The notes below the pieces were generated by a model. That model was not told the DNA's origin, searched no databases, and saw only the letters and a program-made list of their open reading frames with translations. A stretch of 64,000 nucleotides of DNA from Undaria pinnatifida (Eukaryota; Sar; Phaeophyceae; Laminariales; Alariaceae): positions 13,748,487 to 13,812,486 of the forward strand of contig JABAKD010000027.1 of assembly GCA_012845835.1 (NCBI GenBank), given 5' to 3'. The translations under genes were made by a program, and so were the position numbers. Below, in pieces: positions 32,907 to 43,685 of the stretch (position 1 is its first letter; every line of letters starts with the position of its first letter).

Positions 32907-33060
32907 CCCTCAATCGGGCATAATAGGCGTACCGTTGGAGAGCTCGCCTGGAAGGTGGCGACGACGCCTTCCTTTTTAGTGCTTGTGATTCCATTCCCTG
33001 ATAACAGTGGATCTCCATACTAGTACTAGTACTAGTACCAACAGCACTATCTAATGGTGC

Positions 33061-33168
33061 TATTGCGGGGGACCCTAGTAAACAGGACCTACGGTGGAGA
33101 CAATAACCTATATATTCATCTATTTTTACTAACAATGTTTGGTCCTATTTACTATCGTCCTCCGTAAT
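33061..33168 (+). mobile_element. M108 miniature inverted-repeat element
   Basis: The left arm TATTGCGGGGGACCCTAGTA..AACAGGACC and right arm GGTCCTATTTACTATCGTCC..TCCGTAATA are inverted repeats of ~25 bases. The second copy, at 59700-59808, is in reverse orientation. No coding capacity. Confidence 0.8.
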
Positions 33169-33174
33169 AATAGT

Positions 33175-33300
33175 AATAGAGCGCACTGCAGTACCCCAGT
33201 CCCAGTTTAGTGCGGTGATATTGTCGTCCCCTGGCAAAGAGGCACCGCACTACGGAGGGACACCGCACTCGACTGACCGTAGACTAAGCTATATAGTCTA
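33175..33300 (+). repeat. GCACCGCACTACGGAGGGA-type short repeats
   Basis: ACCGCACT and GGAGGGAC motifs recur and resemble the R3 ends (CCGCACTATGGGGGGAC). Possibly an R3 relative. Confidence 0.35.
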
Positions 33301-33399
33301 TATATATAATTCGCCAGAGTAATAAACACTCCCACGCACTGGATGCCACCTCGTTATCTTTCTAGAGCCATCCATGCCGCTGCTGCAATTCCCCCCCCC

Positions 33400-34205
33400 C
33401 CCCCCCCGCCCCCAACGCCCCCTCCTTCCCCACCACCCGCACCATCGCCTAGACCTAGCACCACGTGCATAGCAAACCCCTGCATATATGCGACCTAAAG
33501 CCCTTTCGCCCCCCCCCCCCCCACCTCCCCCCCCCCCCCCCACCTCCCCCACCCCACCCCACCCCCACCCCCTCGAACACTCCGCCCTCTACTCACTGGT
33601 TGCACGACTTACAGGATATACATGATAAACTGATGCATTCTTTCCGAAACCGTCAGATTTATCCCCTTAAAGGATGTATAGTTTCAACGCACAGATTGAG
33701 CTGCCCCGCCCGACCCGCCCCCCGCCCCCCCCATGATAAACTGGTGCATTCTTTCCGAAACCGTCAGATTTATCCCCGTGAAGGAATTATAGTTTCCACG
33801 CACAAACTGAGCTGCCCCCCCCCCTTCTCCCCCCCCACCCCCGCTCGCTTTTGATCAAAACCAGGCCCCCACGTCCTTAAAAACTCCGCCCTCCCCTCAC
33901 CGGTTATTCGACTTACAGTATTCACTTGGTAAACTGATGCATTTCCTTCCACAGCTGCTGTCAGATTTTGCCCCCCTCAGAAACGGGTTTTATAGTTTCC
34001 GCGCACAGACTGCCTAACATCACCCTGTTGACCCTGATAGCTACACTGTAGCTGCAAGGGGAGTCGCCGACCTATATCCTTAATGAGGACACACAACCCG
34101 TAATACGCGCGATCGGAGTATCACACACAGCTTGCAAAGATGAGTCTCGACAAATTATTCGATCTCACAGCTGAACTGTACTTTTATTTTTATAATATAC
34201 AATCC
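33400..34205 (+). repeat. D1 element, long copy in coding orientation
   Basis: Landmarks: CACCATCGCCTAGACCTAGC, poly-C tracts, GATAAACTGATGCATTC twice, ACCGTCAGATTTATCCCC twice, GATCAAAACCAGGCCCCCAC, CTCACCGGTTATTCGAC, CACCCTGTTGACCCTGATAG, GGGGAGTCGCCGACCTATAT, GATCGGAGTATCACACACAG, CTTGCAAAG then ATG at 34139. It aligns end to end with the reverse of 8155-8970 and has two internal subrepeats of ~110 bp (33620 and 33735). Confidence 0.7.
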
Positions 34206-34471
34206 GTTAATTTTTGTGGACTGGGCGGTGTTTCTTACTTGCCGGACTACTTTAGTGCGCGGTGGCTAATTAATTGGTTTTCCTTCAGAATTTTTCAAGA
34301 ATTTGTCGCCCCAGACACCCCTCCCCCCCCCCCCCCCCGCCCGAGATTCCAAGTTAACCACAACCCGAAGGAGAATGGCAAAAAGATATGTGTGTTGGGC
34401 GCCCGGGCAGTCTTTTTTCGCCGCCTCACACCAAAAATGGTCGCCAGGAAAAAAATGACCGGAGCGCTGTA
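34139..34471 (+). CDS. Candidate ORF starting in the D1 block
   Basis: ATG following CTTGCAAAG opens a frame of about 110 codons, starting MSLDKLFDLTAELYFYFYNI. The first 19 residues match the D1 block; beyond that the frame runs through unrelated sequence, a Pro run encoded by poly-C, and a basic tail, which is unlikely to be real protein. If the block is an exon, the donor would lie soon after TATAATAT near 34200. Function unknown. Confidence 0.2.
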
Positions 34472-34722
34472 ATCGCAGAGGACAATTTACAGAAAAAACA
34501 AAAGAGCTTCTTTTCCCGTTTTTTTTTCCCATTCATTATCCTTTTTAGATCACTTGGTTTTAGAGACTCTCCTCTTTCCGGCGTGAGGGCGTCTCAAAAA
34601 ACCAAATGATCTAAAAATGGGGAGAAAAAAAAATGCCAAAAAAAAAAGCTTTCTCTTCTCTTCTTCTAAATCGTCCTGCGATCACAGCGCTTCCTCTCCG
34701 GTTTTCCACCCTGATCGTTTTT
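34440..34722. repeat. Long imperfect fold-back
   Basis: Arms of ~130 bases around a centre near 34588: GGAGCGCTGTAATCGCAG against CTGCGATCACAGCGCTTCC, and TTTTTAGATCACTTGGTTTT against AAAACCAAATGATCTAAAAA. The loop is about 20 bases. It looks like a fold-back element; only one copy in the window. Confidence 0.6.
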
Positions 34723-34784
34723 CATGAGAGGTGTAAACTGCTGCATTTTCAATTACCACGCCCCCCGGTGTTCTCCACATTAAT

Positions 34785-34955
34785 AAACTGATGTTTCCAG
34801 CCCGTCTACCTACATAGTGCGTGTGAGCAGAACAACCAGTGTCCGTGCCAATGTCTCATCCCAGCGCGACGGGCTATCTATCTATGTATGTGGCCGCAAA
34901 CTACTCCTACGAGACAGAGATAATAAGAGATACAAATCGCAAATACAGCAAAAAA
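34785..34955 (-). repeat. R1 dispersed repeat
   Basis: AACAACCAGTGTCCGTGCCA, ATGTCTCATCCCAGCG, TATCTATCTATGTATGTGG, CTACGAGACAGAGATAATAA, AATCGCAAATACAGC: the reverse R1 order. Confidence 0.5.
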
Positions 34956-34989
34956 AAAGGGTGTGTGATTTTGTGATTTGTGATTAGGC

Positions 34990-35540
34990 CATGCATGCAA
35001 CAATATCAACCGCAACGAACACACATTTTAATACTATGATTGACATAGTAATATATTTTGTTTTTAGATATTCAACATGCATACGCCCGTTCATACATAT
35101 TTAATAATATATACGTCGTACATGGACAGTTAGCACTCCGTCGACACAAAAAAAGGACGAGCGGAGGGCGGATGGACAAGTATCATGAAGTCGTTTATGT
35201 ACCGGATTCATTCATATTGCGGGATATGTCTTGTGGCGAGCGATGCCACACGCAGCAACAAAAAGCGTCTCGAAAAAATGAACTGCTGCTACTTGAGGAG
35301 TTTTCGTGGGAGCACCGAATTTTTTGTTTTTGGCGTATACCGTAATGCATGAATACATGATACGGTGCATTTCGACAGGATAATCGCGTTTGAGCAGCAG
35401 TACGCACCTGGCTCGTGTGCATATGATACGACACGACAGTAAAGATATAAACGCACCAGGTACACAAGTATGAACTTTCACGCAGGCTGTTTGTTTCATT
35501 TTGTGTCCATAAGCATATATCCTAACAGAATACCGTGATC
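34990..35540. other. Unassigned
   Basis: Nothing recognised. Confidence 0.3.
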
Positions 35541-35544
35541 GTGC

Positions 35545-36200
35545 GAAGGATGGCACCCATCGGAGAGATGGCACCCATCGGAGAGATCACACCGGGGTGC
35601 GCAAACAAAAGCACCAACACGATACGATTAAGTTGTATTTCTTCACCCTAATCGGAGAGATGGCACCGTGTGCGATCTCCCCGATGTAAATCCAAGGCTG
35701 AGTGCTACCGCAAAGGGTCATTTTTTTTTAGCTGTGCGAGGTACCGTACGCAGTGGTAGGTTCCTTTGGCATGCGATGAGCTAGATATCATTCAAGGCGC
35801 CGCTCCTCTCGCCCACCGTTACGATTGTACCGACGCACTTCACGATTTGAAATGAGTCTCGTGTTGTTTTCATTTTATCGGCATGGAAATTGTATGCCCT
35901 CCGTCAAGGACACAACCCACGTATGTACCGGAAACTAACTGGGACCAATAAGCTGCTGTCGTGGTATTCGGTATCTCGTACCCATCGGAGAAATCGCACC
36001 GGGGTGCCTGTATGCAGCACCGTTGCATCAGTAGAGGCCGGGGTGTGCATTATCATTCGGCATCGCACCCATCGGAGAGATGGCACCGGGGGTGCCTCGA
36101 AAAACTAGAACCAAACGATCTAATTGAACTTCCGCACCGGTATCGGAGAGATGGCACCCAACGGAGAGATCGCACCGAGGGTGCCGATGAACGAGAAGGA
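35545..36200 (+). repeat. CATCGGAGAGATGGCACC repeat cluster
   Basis: CATCGGAGAGATGGCACC/ATCGCACCGGGGTGC motifs occur near 35555, 35574, 35650, 35980, 36065, 36140 and 36160. GCACCGGGGTGC is itself near-palindromic. Linkers are diverged. Confidence 0.6.
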
Positions 36201-36429
36201 CAAATTATTTGAAAACGTGATCGCACGCCCGGTGCCAGCCTTCGCATGATGATCACGGTAATCGAGCAGTAAACGGCAAGAAAAAAAGGCCGTACGTAGG
36301 AAACCTTTTGCGTACTGCATGTGGGAAAAAAACAAGTTTTACGGAAGAAGCCACTCTCCATGCATGTATCATTACCAGGTGCCTGGGGTATGAAATTTGG
36401 TGCCCACCAGGTACATTTTTCATGACCTA

Positions 36430-36650
36430 CTGCAGGACGGTGCCAAAGCGGCGCCACCTTGCAGGCAAACAGAGATTTCCGCACGGACATTGCTATCGAG
36501 GCGTGGGGACTTCGAGATGCTCGAGTACGGCATCTCGGAGTATCCCGAGTACAAAGCAAATGATACTAGACGTCACGCATGATGCTGGCCCGCAAGCGGG
36601 CACGCGGATAGACGTAGCAGCGCTGACCGAGACGGGCCACAGCTGCTTCC
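36430..36650 (+). repeat. Duplicated segment, partner of 32295-32525
   Basis: CAAAGCGGCGCCACCTTGCA, GGCAAACAGAGATTTCCGC, ACGGACATTGCTATCGAGGC, GTATCCCGAGTACAAAGC, GATGCTGGCCCGCAAGCG match the other copy in order. Confidence 0.6.
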
Positions 36651-37160
36651 ACTTCTAAGGCGCCGCGCACGCACAAATCACCACGTATGCTACGTACGCT
36701 CGTCCGGGACGGGTGTCCCTCGACGAGCGCGCAGCTACAGAGTTCGCCACCCTCGCTGTGGAAAAGCTTTCACTGCGCGCCGCGGAAAGGAAGGCGTCGA
36801 CCTGACCGATCACGTCGCGGCCAGTATCATTGGAGCCTCTGTTATCGACGCTTGCTTCGATAGAGGTGCTGTTAGCATTTTTCGCTTCGTGAAAGCGTTT
36901 TCCGAAATTCATTACGGCGATTCCCCTCACCAAAATTCGTCGGAAAAATCTCCATATTTTTTGTTTTTCTTTGTTTCTTTCATTCATCTTCTTTTTTTCT
37001 TATTATTTTTCCTTTAAGCTGGCGTTCATCGGGTTTTGTTGTTGCACTTTTTTCGTTTTTTTTTGTTTCTCAAAAGTCTTCTTTTTTTTTCGGTGTTAAG
37101 AACGGAAGAGAGCTCTCCGGAAATTAGAAGCCCCCCAGCAAAAAAAAAAAAAAAAAAAAA
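36651..37160. other. Unassigned
   Basis: A minus frame (36655-36987) has no recognisable domain. The stretch ends in T-rich and A-rich tracts. Confidence 0.3.
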
Positions 37161-37162
37161 AC

Positions 37163-37517
37163 GGGGTACGATAGAGGCGCACCGCTTTTTTTTTCTGAGG
37201 TTCCTCAATCTGGGAGAGTCTTAAGACATGTCCCAAAAACATTTTTGTGAGAAAAATCAAAACTGCTATGATACCGTGGGTGAAAAATCCCACATGGCCT
37301 AGGCATACAACGAAAATCACGAAGAAAAAAAAAAGGGCTACTTTTTTACCGATGAGTTTGGGCTATAACCCCTTTTAGAACCCCAAAATCCCTCCCTATA
37401 CTAACTCCAAGTAAACTTGTCCCCCAAAAGGGTTTCCAGTAGTGAAGGCGTTAAGGAGAGATCCCCGTCATTCAGAAACCATTTCAGACGAAAACTGAAA
37501 CGCCTAAGTGACGCGTG
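37163..37517 (+). mobile_element. T1 element with nested M90
   Basis: Left end GTACGATAGAGGCGCACC, then CTGAGGTTCCTCAATCTGGG, CTGCTATGATACCG, CACATGGCCTAGGCATACAA and, after the M90, GGAGAGATCCCCGTCATTCAG. The right terminus is decayed (CTAAGTGACGCGTG). Confidence 0.65.
37365..37454 (+). mobile_element. M90 nested in T1
   Basis: ATAACCCCTTTTAGAACCCC to AGTGAAGGCGTTAA, 90 bp. It lies at the same T1 position as the 2778 copy but in the other orientation. Confidence 0.75.
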
Positions 37518-38105
37518 ATAGAGTCGAAGGGAGGAACGGCCAGATCGTCCCTATCGCCGAAAGTCGTCAGCAAGGAACGCCTCTTCCAGATCTTCTCTGT
37601 GACCACCCAGGCCCCGCGATTTTTCGCGCCGAGTGGATAGGCTCAAACTATCCCTCAGGGACCGTCACGCCGCGAAGGGAAAGGGAGGAAGAAGCTGGAG
37701 GCGGAGGGCGGCGGACCCCTGACCTGAGGATGGAATGTTGATGAGGATTATGATATAGTCTATATTATGTGGAGGAAGGAACATCGGGAAATGGTCCGGC
37801 GGAGGGACATAGGAGATATACCATTAAAACAGTGTTATGGAGGGACATTTCGATGTTTACATCGGAACGAAAAATAATAATGATGACTACTATGGTACAG
37901 CAAAAGTCTCCCCCGGAGTCACTTCAACCTACTCGATTCGCTTGCTCTCTGGCCCGACATACTTGCATATTCCACGCGCCCTTCATACTCTCTGTTCTGG
38001 ATGTGTTGAACATGTTCGTGTCACACCACCAAAGAAGCACCAACCACAACCTGGTTGGTACATGAAAAGGTAGTCTGTCACCTCCCCCCCCCCCCCCGCC
38101 CGATT
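37518..38105. other. Unassigned
   Basis: GGAGGGACAT motifs at 37802 and 37842 vaguely recall R3. Otherwise nothing. Confidence 0.3.
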
Positions 38106-38111
38106 TCAGGC

Positions 38112-38345
38112 CTCGTCTCGATTGGGATGCGTAGTCAATGGTCGAATTGCTAAGGTAGGCAACAAATGAGGACGCCCCCCCCCCACGGCCCCCGCCCTGT
38201 TCCACATCTCCCGCAACAAATGAGGACGCCCCCCCCCCCCCGGCCCCCGCCCTGTTCCACATCTCCCGCAACAAATGAGGACGCCCCCCCCCCCCCCCCT
38301 GTTCCACACGCGCCGCCCCTGTTCCACACACACGCCCCTGCTCCA
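38112..38345 (+). repeat. R7 copy followed by a ~58-bp C-rich tandem
   Basis: ATTGGGATGCGTAGTCAATG, GTCGAATTGC, AGGCAACAAATGAGG match 20685. Then ACAAATGAGGACGCCCCCCC with CCTGTTCCACATCTCCCGC repeats three times. Confidence 0.65.
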
Positions 38346-38601
38346 CCCCCGCCCCCTGCTCGATCTAGCCTATTGGAAACTCCGTAGTTCGTAGGTCTGT
38401 GAGAGTTGCCTAGGCTACGGTAATTGACTTCACGGCTGGTTTTAGTCGAGTAGAGCACGGTGCAAAAAACTAGAAACCCACCCACTACTAAGTACCACTC
38501 TGACTTAAGTACGTACCCACAGGTATGAATACGCACCACACGTTAGAAATGAGGACGGCGGGTACCGTAGCGGGGAGGGGGGGGAGGAGAGCCCCTGCTG
38601 G

Positions 38602-38690
38602 TTAAGCCGTTTTAGAGCCCCCGAACCCCTCCCTATACTAAATCCATGTAATTTCGTCCCCAAAAACGGGTTTCCAGTTGCGAAGGGGTT
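38602..38690 (+). mobile_element. M90 element, standalone
   Basis: TTAAGCCGTTTTAGAGCCCC to GTTGCGAAGGGGTT, with the typical core TCCCTATACTAAATCC and ACGGGTTTCCAGT. The right TTAA has decayed to TTCA. Confidence 0.65.
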
Positions 38691-39420
38691 CATGGTGACC
38701 CCGGATCGGAGTTACGCCTAGGGAGGGAGAAGGAGAAGGAGCAAGAAAATGTGCGAAGAAAACAGAAACGGGGATGAGCAACACACAACCCAGACGAAAA
38801 AAAAGAGAAAAAAAGTTGAGCCGCAAACACGCTCTAGCGCGATACGCAACGGCGCGGAACTCCCCGCGAAGAATCGCACGCAACTGCTGATGACCATGAT
38901 GTGGGACGGGACGGTAGTCCCTTCGCAGGTTGATCTCTTTGTTGTGACGTATGTTTTGGAGACACGCCGAGGTGTGGGTTATAATATGCGTTATAACCGC
39001 ACTCTCGAGGGTCGACGATATGAGGGAGCACCTCGGAGTGCCCTCGAGGAGCCAGGATGGCCTTGAAGGATTATAGTGATAACGAGGCGGCGGTACGATC
39101 TTGGGGATAGGGCCTGGTATCCACATCACCCCCCACTTTTTTGAGACGTGCAAACGTGCGCGTCTTGTAAGCAATAACAAACAATAATATGCCTCAGGAG
39201 CGAACTACCAGGTAATAACTGATCGAACCCATGCTGCTACGTAGTAGAGGGGGCGCACCATGTTTTTTTTTTTCTAGTGCCCGGTTCCTGGCGTACAAAA
39301 ACTGATCTGCAAAAAAAAAACCAACTAAAGCGCGCTCTCCGATGAACAGCAACCGCCCAGATGGCCTGGCTATCCTAGCTAGCTAGGCATACAAAGCATA
39401 CAACGAAAAATATTGCTTGA
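38691..39420. other. Unassigned
   Basis: A 180-codon minus frame (38638-39180) runs into the M90 copy and is not credible as a single gene. Confidence 0.3.
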
Positions 39421-39422
39421 AA

Positions 39423-39697
39423 TAGTCGTTCTACGGCAGCCCCCCCCCCAGCTTTTCTTCATCGAAATCGCCGGTTTTGAAACCAGCTCTCTTTCGGCCG
39501 TATCTCCCGAAAATACGGTGGTTCTTGCCGCCCCGACGTCATCGTTCGATAGACCTTTTTGCAAACATGAAAATGTGTGTGAGGACTGTTTTTTTTCACA
39601 GCATCCTTCCTCGTGTCGGCTAGCGCCATGAAACGTTTCGTTCGTCGAAGAAAATCGCGCTGGTTTTTTTTGGGGGGGGAGGTATCGTAGAATCAGT
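39423..39697 (-). mobile_element. T2 element
   Basis: Ends TAGTCGTTCTACGGCAGCCC and GGTATCGTAGAATCAGT. Inside: ATCGCCGGTTTTGAAACCAG, GTATCTCCCGAAAATACGG, CCCCGACGTCATCGTTCGAT, CATCCTTCCTCGTGTCGG. Same orientation as 31935. Confidence 0.75.
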
Positions 39698-39714
39698 AAA
39701 AAAAAAAAAAAACG

Positions 39715-39785
39715 AACTTCTGACGAACTTGGGTTAAGGTGCCCACCCCCCGTCATTCAGACAAAAAAGCGCTTCGAAACAGCCG
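39715..39785 (+). repeat. T1 right-half fragment
   Basis: TTCTGACGAACTTGGGTTAA, GGTGCCCACC, GTCATTCAGACAAAA matches the T1 interior without either terminus. Confidence 0.45.
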
Positions 39786-39949
39786 AATACATGTTCCTAC
39801 CTGTATCGTGGAACGCGTCAAAATGTGCAGGGAAACGTAAGAGGAAAGTCAGCTACAATAATCGGTGGAAGCTCAGGACTCGGGTGAAGAGGTCCGCCAG
39901 GCCCTTTTATACACCCTTAATACACACTACAAAAAAAAAAAAAAAACAC

Positions 39950-40470
39950 TGACTGCTGCAGCTGTGAAAATCGAACAGTTCGTCGAAACTCATCGTTGCA
40001 AGCTGTGGCGCGATATACTCCAATCAATCGCGCACATATATATATATATATATGTTATAAAAATAAAAGTACGAGCTGTGAGATCGAAGATTTTGTCGAA
40101 ACTCATCTTTGCTGCAAGCTGTGTGTGATACTCCGATCGCGCGTGTTACTGGGTGTGTGTCCTCATTAAGGATATAGGTCGGCGACTCCACACTTGGAAC
40201 TACAGTGTAGCTTGTACCAGGATCAACAGGGTGATGATGCTAGTCAGCCTCTGTGCGCGGAAACTATATAATAGAACCCCTTTTTTGAGAGGGACAAAAT
40301 CTGACAGCTAGCTGTGGAAGGAAATACATTAGTTTACCAAGTATATATCCTGTAAGTCGTATAGCCGGTGAGGGGAGGACGGAGTTTTAAAGGGGGTGGG
40401 GGGCGGGGGTGGGGGAGCGGGGGGATTGAAAAAAGGAGGGGGGAGCGGGGGGGAGGGAGGGCAACTCAAC
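39950..40470 (-). repeat. Two D1 copies in tandem
   Basis: On the minus strand, ATG at 40106 opens MSFDKIFDLTARTFIFIT; a small deletion shifts the frame after DLTA. ATG at 39993 opens MSFDELFDFHSCSS, shifted after FD. The first has the full D1 flank (GTCGCCGACCTATATCC, ACCCTGTTGATCCTGG), the second only GCTTGCAACG. G-rich DNA follows at 40390-40460. Confidence 0.6.
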
Positions 40471-40765
40471 CTGTGCGCATATATATTTTGGTCGAAGACG
40501 CATGCTACATATACATTTTTTTTTTTCCGAGACTCACTTTTTACTTAAGGAGAACTCCAAAAAGAAAAAAAAAAAAGCTGATTTTGGGGGGGAACGATAT
40601 TCTACCCGAACGTACATATCATGCCCGATATCATGCCCGATGGACAATCCCACATGGCCGGACTATTTTAGCATACAACGAAACAACTATCCCAAAAACG
40701 TGTGTGAAACAACAAACAAATAAGTGATAACATTATAAAAATTCCAACGAATTGTTAGGGTCGAA

Positions 40766-40880
40766 GACCTCACCATCACCTTACACAATCACCTTACACG
40801 ATCACCTTGCGATCACGTTACAGTCACGTTACGGTGACGTCACGATCACCTCTTACGATCACCTTACAATCGCCTTACAA
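40766..40880 (+). repeat. (ATCACCTTAC)n decamer repeat
   Basis: About eleven imperfect decamers: ATCACCTTACACAATCACCT, ATCACCTTGCGATCACGTTA. Confidence 0.75.
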
Positions 40881-40923
40881 GAAAATATTTCACGACAACA
40901 ATCCAAAAAAAAAAGAAAATTGG

Positions 40924-41018
40924 TTAAACCCCCTTGGCGTCCTAAGAACCCCCTTCTCTATAATAATTCCAAGTAATTTAGTGCCCAAAACGGGTTTCCA
41001 GAGCTGTAAAGGCGTTAA
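40924..41018 (+). mobile_element. M90 nested in T1
   Basis: TTAAACCCCCTTGGCGTCC to GCTGTAAAGGCGTTAA. The last nine bases are duplicated (GGCGTTAAGGCGTTAAG). Downstream GAAGCCTCGTCATTCA is the continuing T1. Confidence 0.7.
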
Positions 41019-41175
41019 GGCGTTAAGAAGCCTCGTCATTCATTCACACAAACGTTCGACCAAGAATACCGGGGAGGGGGGTGGGGGGGGGATTCCCCCA
41101 TTTTCTATTTTCAATGCCGGGTGCGAGCCGCTCGTGCACGAGCATCCCACTAACTGTAAGGGTGTACAGCATTAG

Positions 41176-41385
41176 TCCCTGAGTTCCTCGCATGAGGAAC
41201 TCAATATCTCACCCGATACTATATGACTTCGAAGGCATTCGTTCGCACATCCCGACTAAGCTTCTCTATGCCTTAGTCCGAAAATAAAACTTACTCGTGA
41301 AAATTGCGTTACTTACTCCGGTAGTTCCTCACACCACGAGGACTTTTTTTGGCAAAAAAACTGCAACCCCTTATTATCGTGGGAT
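41176..41385 (+). repeat. R4 dispersed repeat
   Basis: TGAGTTCCTCGCATGAGGAA (a near-palindrome), CTCACCCGATACTATATGAC, TTCGAAGGCATTCGTTCGCA, CCGACTAAGCTTCT, GCCTTAGTCC, then GGCAAAAAAACTGCAACCCC. Copies at 43430 and 61783. Confidence 0.5.
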
Positions 41386-41895
41386 GACTAGATTGTTCAC
41401 GGACCAAAAAAAAAATCGTTTTGGCGATTAGTTTGGCGCCGCAGAGGGTAATTTTTTTTACGCCCATTCCGTTGCTAACTCGTATCGCTCACTTCTCAAA
41501 TTGAAGCATTTCAAGAGGAAAGTTTGTTATTGATAGACGGCAAAGGAACAGGGGGACGTGTTGGTTTGTTGTGCTTGCGGACAAGCCTGATTTACTATGC
41601 GGTACCAGGTATTATATTGGTGTGTGTGACGGTGTAGCATCTTCGGAGATGCGGGGGGACTAATCGTTTCGCGAAAGAGCACAATAATCTTGGTATATAT
41701 GTGACCGTGCACGCAGGGGTCTCGTATATACCAAAACATTGCAAACGGGGCAAGCCCCCTTCGTCAGCCTATACGCCTACTTAAATTAATAGTACCTGCA
41801 ATTAATGTTTACGATATTTTCTGCACCTCTTCTCTTCTTCTCCCATATCATGACGGCGCTCCGGGTGCGCCGAGTCTTCTCCTCGTGAGGCAGCC
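41386..41895. other. Unassigned
   Basis: Nothing recognised; GGTACCAGGTATTA occurs at 41601. Confidence 0.3.
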
Positions 41896-41896
41896 C

Positions 41897-42122
41897 GCAA
41901 CCCCCCACCTGGTTTTACTGATGAGGTCACTGACGCGTGCTATATACGGTAGAGGTATACCTTTTTTTGGCGATTTGGCTATTTTGTTTTCTGAATGACG
42001 GTGGGCTCCTTAAGCCAAAATCGTCGGGAAAAAAAAAAATAATAGGCCATTTTTTGTTGGATGATTCTCGTGGTGTACCTAGGCCATTGCAATCCCCCAC
42101 CTGGTTTTGCCGATTAGATCCC
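41897..42122 (-). mobile_element. Partial T1 in a ~190-bp direct duplication
   Basis: CAACCCCCCACCTGGTTTT, then GACGCGTGCTATATACGGTA and the T1 arm down to GGTGTACCTAGGCCATTG. The same flank CAATCCCCCACCTGGTTTT recurs at 42090 before the next T1, so flank plus arm are duplicated. Confidence 0.6.
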
Positions 42123-42123
42123 T

Positions 42124-42412
42124 CACGCGTGCTATGTACAGTAGAGGTATACCTTTTTTTGGCGATTTTGCTTTCTGAATGACTGAAGACACTCCTTAAC
42201 CCAAAATCGTCGGAAAAACGCCATTTTTTGGTTGTATGATTCTCGTTGTATACCCAGGCCATGGGATCTTTCATCCGGGATCATATCAGTTTTGGATTTT
42301 TCTCTCCGTAGAATCAGTTTTTTTTGGAGAGGTCTTAAGCTCTCAAATTGAGGATACAACCTTGAGGAAAAAAAAAATGTGGTGCGCCTCTCTCGCGCTA
42401 CGAGTGATCCCG
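42124..42412 (-). mobile_element. T1 element
   Basis: Ends CACGCGTGCTATGTACAGTA and GTGGTGCGCCTCTCTCGCGC. Reverse landmarks CTGAATGACTGAAG, CTCCTTAACCCAAAATCGTC, CCAGGCCATGGGATCTTTCA, TTAAGCTCTCAAATTGAGG. The TTAA is empty. Confidence 0.7.
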
Positions 42413-42467
42413 AGCTCCTGTAAGAAAAAGCTCCCCAACGTGACCCCCCCTCACCGTCGCCTGGGTC

Positions 42468-42672
42468 ATCCTTACGAGTGGTTCTTGGAAGGATGTGCGG
42501 TTCACCCTCCATGCCCGGCTCGCCGAGGAACACCTTCCCCCCCGGCGCTTCGCGCTCATGGTGCAAGCAAGCAATGTCTGCCTGGTGGTTGGTGAAGACC
42601 CGAACGTGCTCCGTCCCGGTTTAGTAGTAGGGATGCCAAGGTCTATGGTCATACGACTACGGCCAAGCACAA
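42468..42672 (-). repeat. R2 RNA-like dispersed repeat
   Basis: On the minus strand: GGCCGTAGTCGTATGACCAT, AGACCTTGGCATCCCTACTA, CCGGGACGGAGCACGTTCGG, TCTTCACCAACCACCAGGCA, GACATTGCTTGCTTGCACC, CCTTCCAAGAACCACTCGT. Copies at 58544 and 63815. This copy is the longest and has small internal expansions (CCAACCACCAGG, GCTTGCTTGC). Confidence 0.6.
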
Positions 42673-42875
42673 ACTAAGTACACCGCCCCCGCCCCCGCCC
42701 CCGCCCCCCACAGCCGTAGCGTAGCCTGGGTCGTCTCACCCGAAACATGCTATAATGCCATGCCTCTATCGTGTGGTGTGATGCTGCTGGATCTTACAGT
42801 AGCGCACGACGCAAGCTACCGCAGAGATGCATCCCTTTCTTTCTGAAGCTCCTCACACGAGGACCTCATATATAT

Positions 42876-43260
42876 GGCCGGTCACCCCGGTGGCGTATCA
42901 GGTTATACTCGAGCCTGGTGTAGGCCAGTTTCGTGAGTTCGGGTCTGCCCGAGTGCATATATACTCGTACAAATTGGTGGGAACTTTTTCTTGTGCCCAA
43001 TTTGACTTGCGGAAAACGCGAGAGAGCGTGAGTTAGCCAACACTCGATGACAAATCGACGAGCAGTGGGATTGTTGAACCCTAGAGATGCGCATTAAAAA
43101 AGTGAAGGCAACAGCCGAGGGGGGGGGGGGGGGGAAGGAACGACACCTGTGTGGCCACGGCTTGAGTTCATCAGAAGCTGGAAAGTAGAAAAAAATGTTA
43201 CGAAAAACAAAAAACAAAAAACAAAAAACAAAAAACAAAGAAAACAAAATAAAAACACCC
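42876..43260 (+). mobile_element. S1 SINE, full length
   Basis: The A box TGGCGTATCAGG at 42891-42902 fits TRGCNNARYNGG at 11 of 12 positions. The B box-like GAGTTCGGGTC is at 42935-42945. The tRNA-like head is followed by the S1 body (GACTTGCGGAAAACGCGAG, CACTCGATGACAAATCGACG, GGGATTGTTGAACCC, TGGCCACGGCTTG, AAGCTGGAAAGTAG) and an (AAAAAAC)n tail. Confidence 0.75.
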
Positions 43261-43429
43261 ATAAAAAACATTGGTTTCGATAAAAATATGGGAGAAGTTC
43301 ATCCCGATGCACAATGACATGCATGGCTTAGGTATTAGAAGCGCAATCATGCTGCAATAAAACAAGAACGTTCACGCCTCTACAGCTGGAAACCCTATAC
43401 TTTTTCCAAGCAGTTTTCTTTTCTCCCCA

Positions 43430-43685
43430 AAAATGGGTTTCCCGATACAGAGAGCCATCCCACGGTGCGGGGGTGCAGCAATATCTCACCCGCCGATACT
43501 ACATGACTTCGAAGGCATTCGCTAGCACAACCCGAGACCAAGCTTCTACTCGTATGCCTTCTTAGTCCTAAAACAACAATATGTACTCGAGAAATTACTT
43601 GACCACAGTATACAACCGTCTCATTCGGACAGAGGGGATATACCTTTTTTTTTGTGCAAAAATTGCAACCCCCTACCATGGATGA
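43430..43685 (+). repeat. R4 dispersed repeat
   Basis: TCTCACCCGCCGATACTACA, TGACTTCGAAGGCATTCGCT, ACCAAGCTTCTACTCGTATG, CCTTCTTAGTCCTAAAAC, GCAAAAATTGCAACCCCCTA. Confidence 0.5.

Larger units (their letters stand above)
40500..41060 (+). mobile_element. Decayed T1 with insertions
   Basis: T1 landmarks remain in order: T run, CTGATTTTGGGGGGGAACG, CCGATGGACAATCCCACATG, GCATACAACGAAA, and, after the inserts, GCCTCGTCATTCA. The right terminus is missing. A decamer tract and an M90 lie inside. Confidence 0.5.

Noticed and set aside
36053..36559. 168-codon minus frame
   Set aside because: It runs through the CGGAGAGATGGCACC repeat cluster and a duplicated segment whose two copies differ by frame-breaking indels.
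38638..39180. 180-codon minus frame
   Set aside because: Its end lies inside an M90 element and the rest shows no recognisable protein.
42468..42672. R2 as a 5S rRNA gene or 5S-derived SINE
   Set aside because: Some words look similar, but the internal control region and stem order of 5S rRNA could not be aligned.
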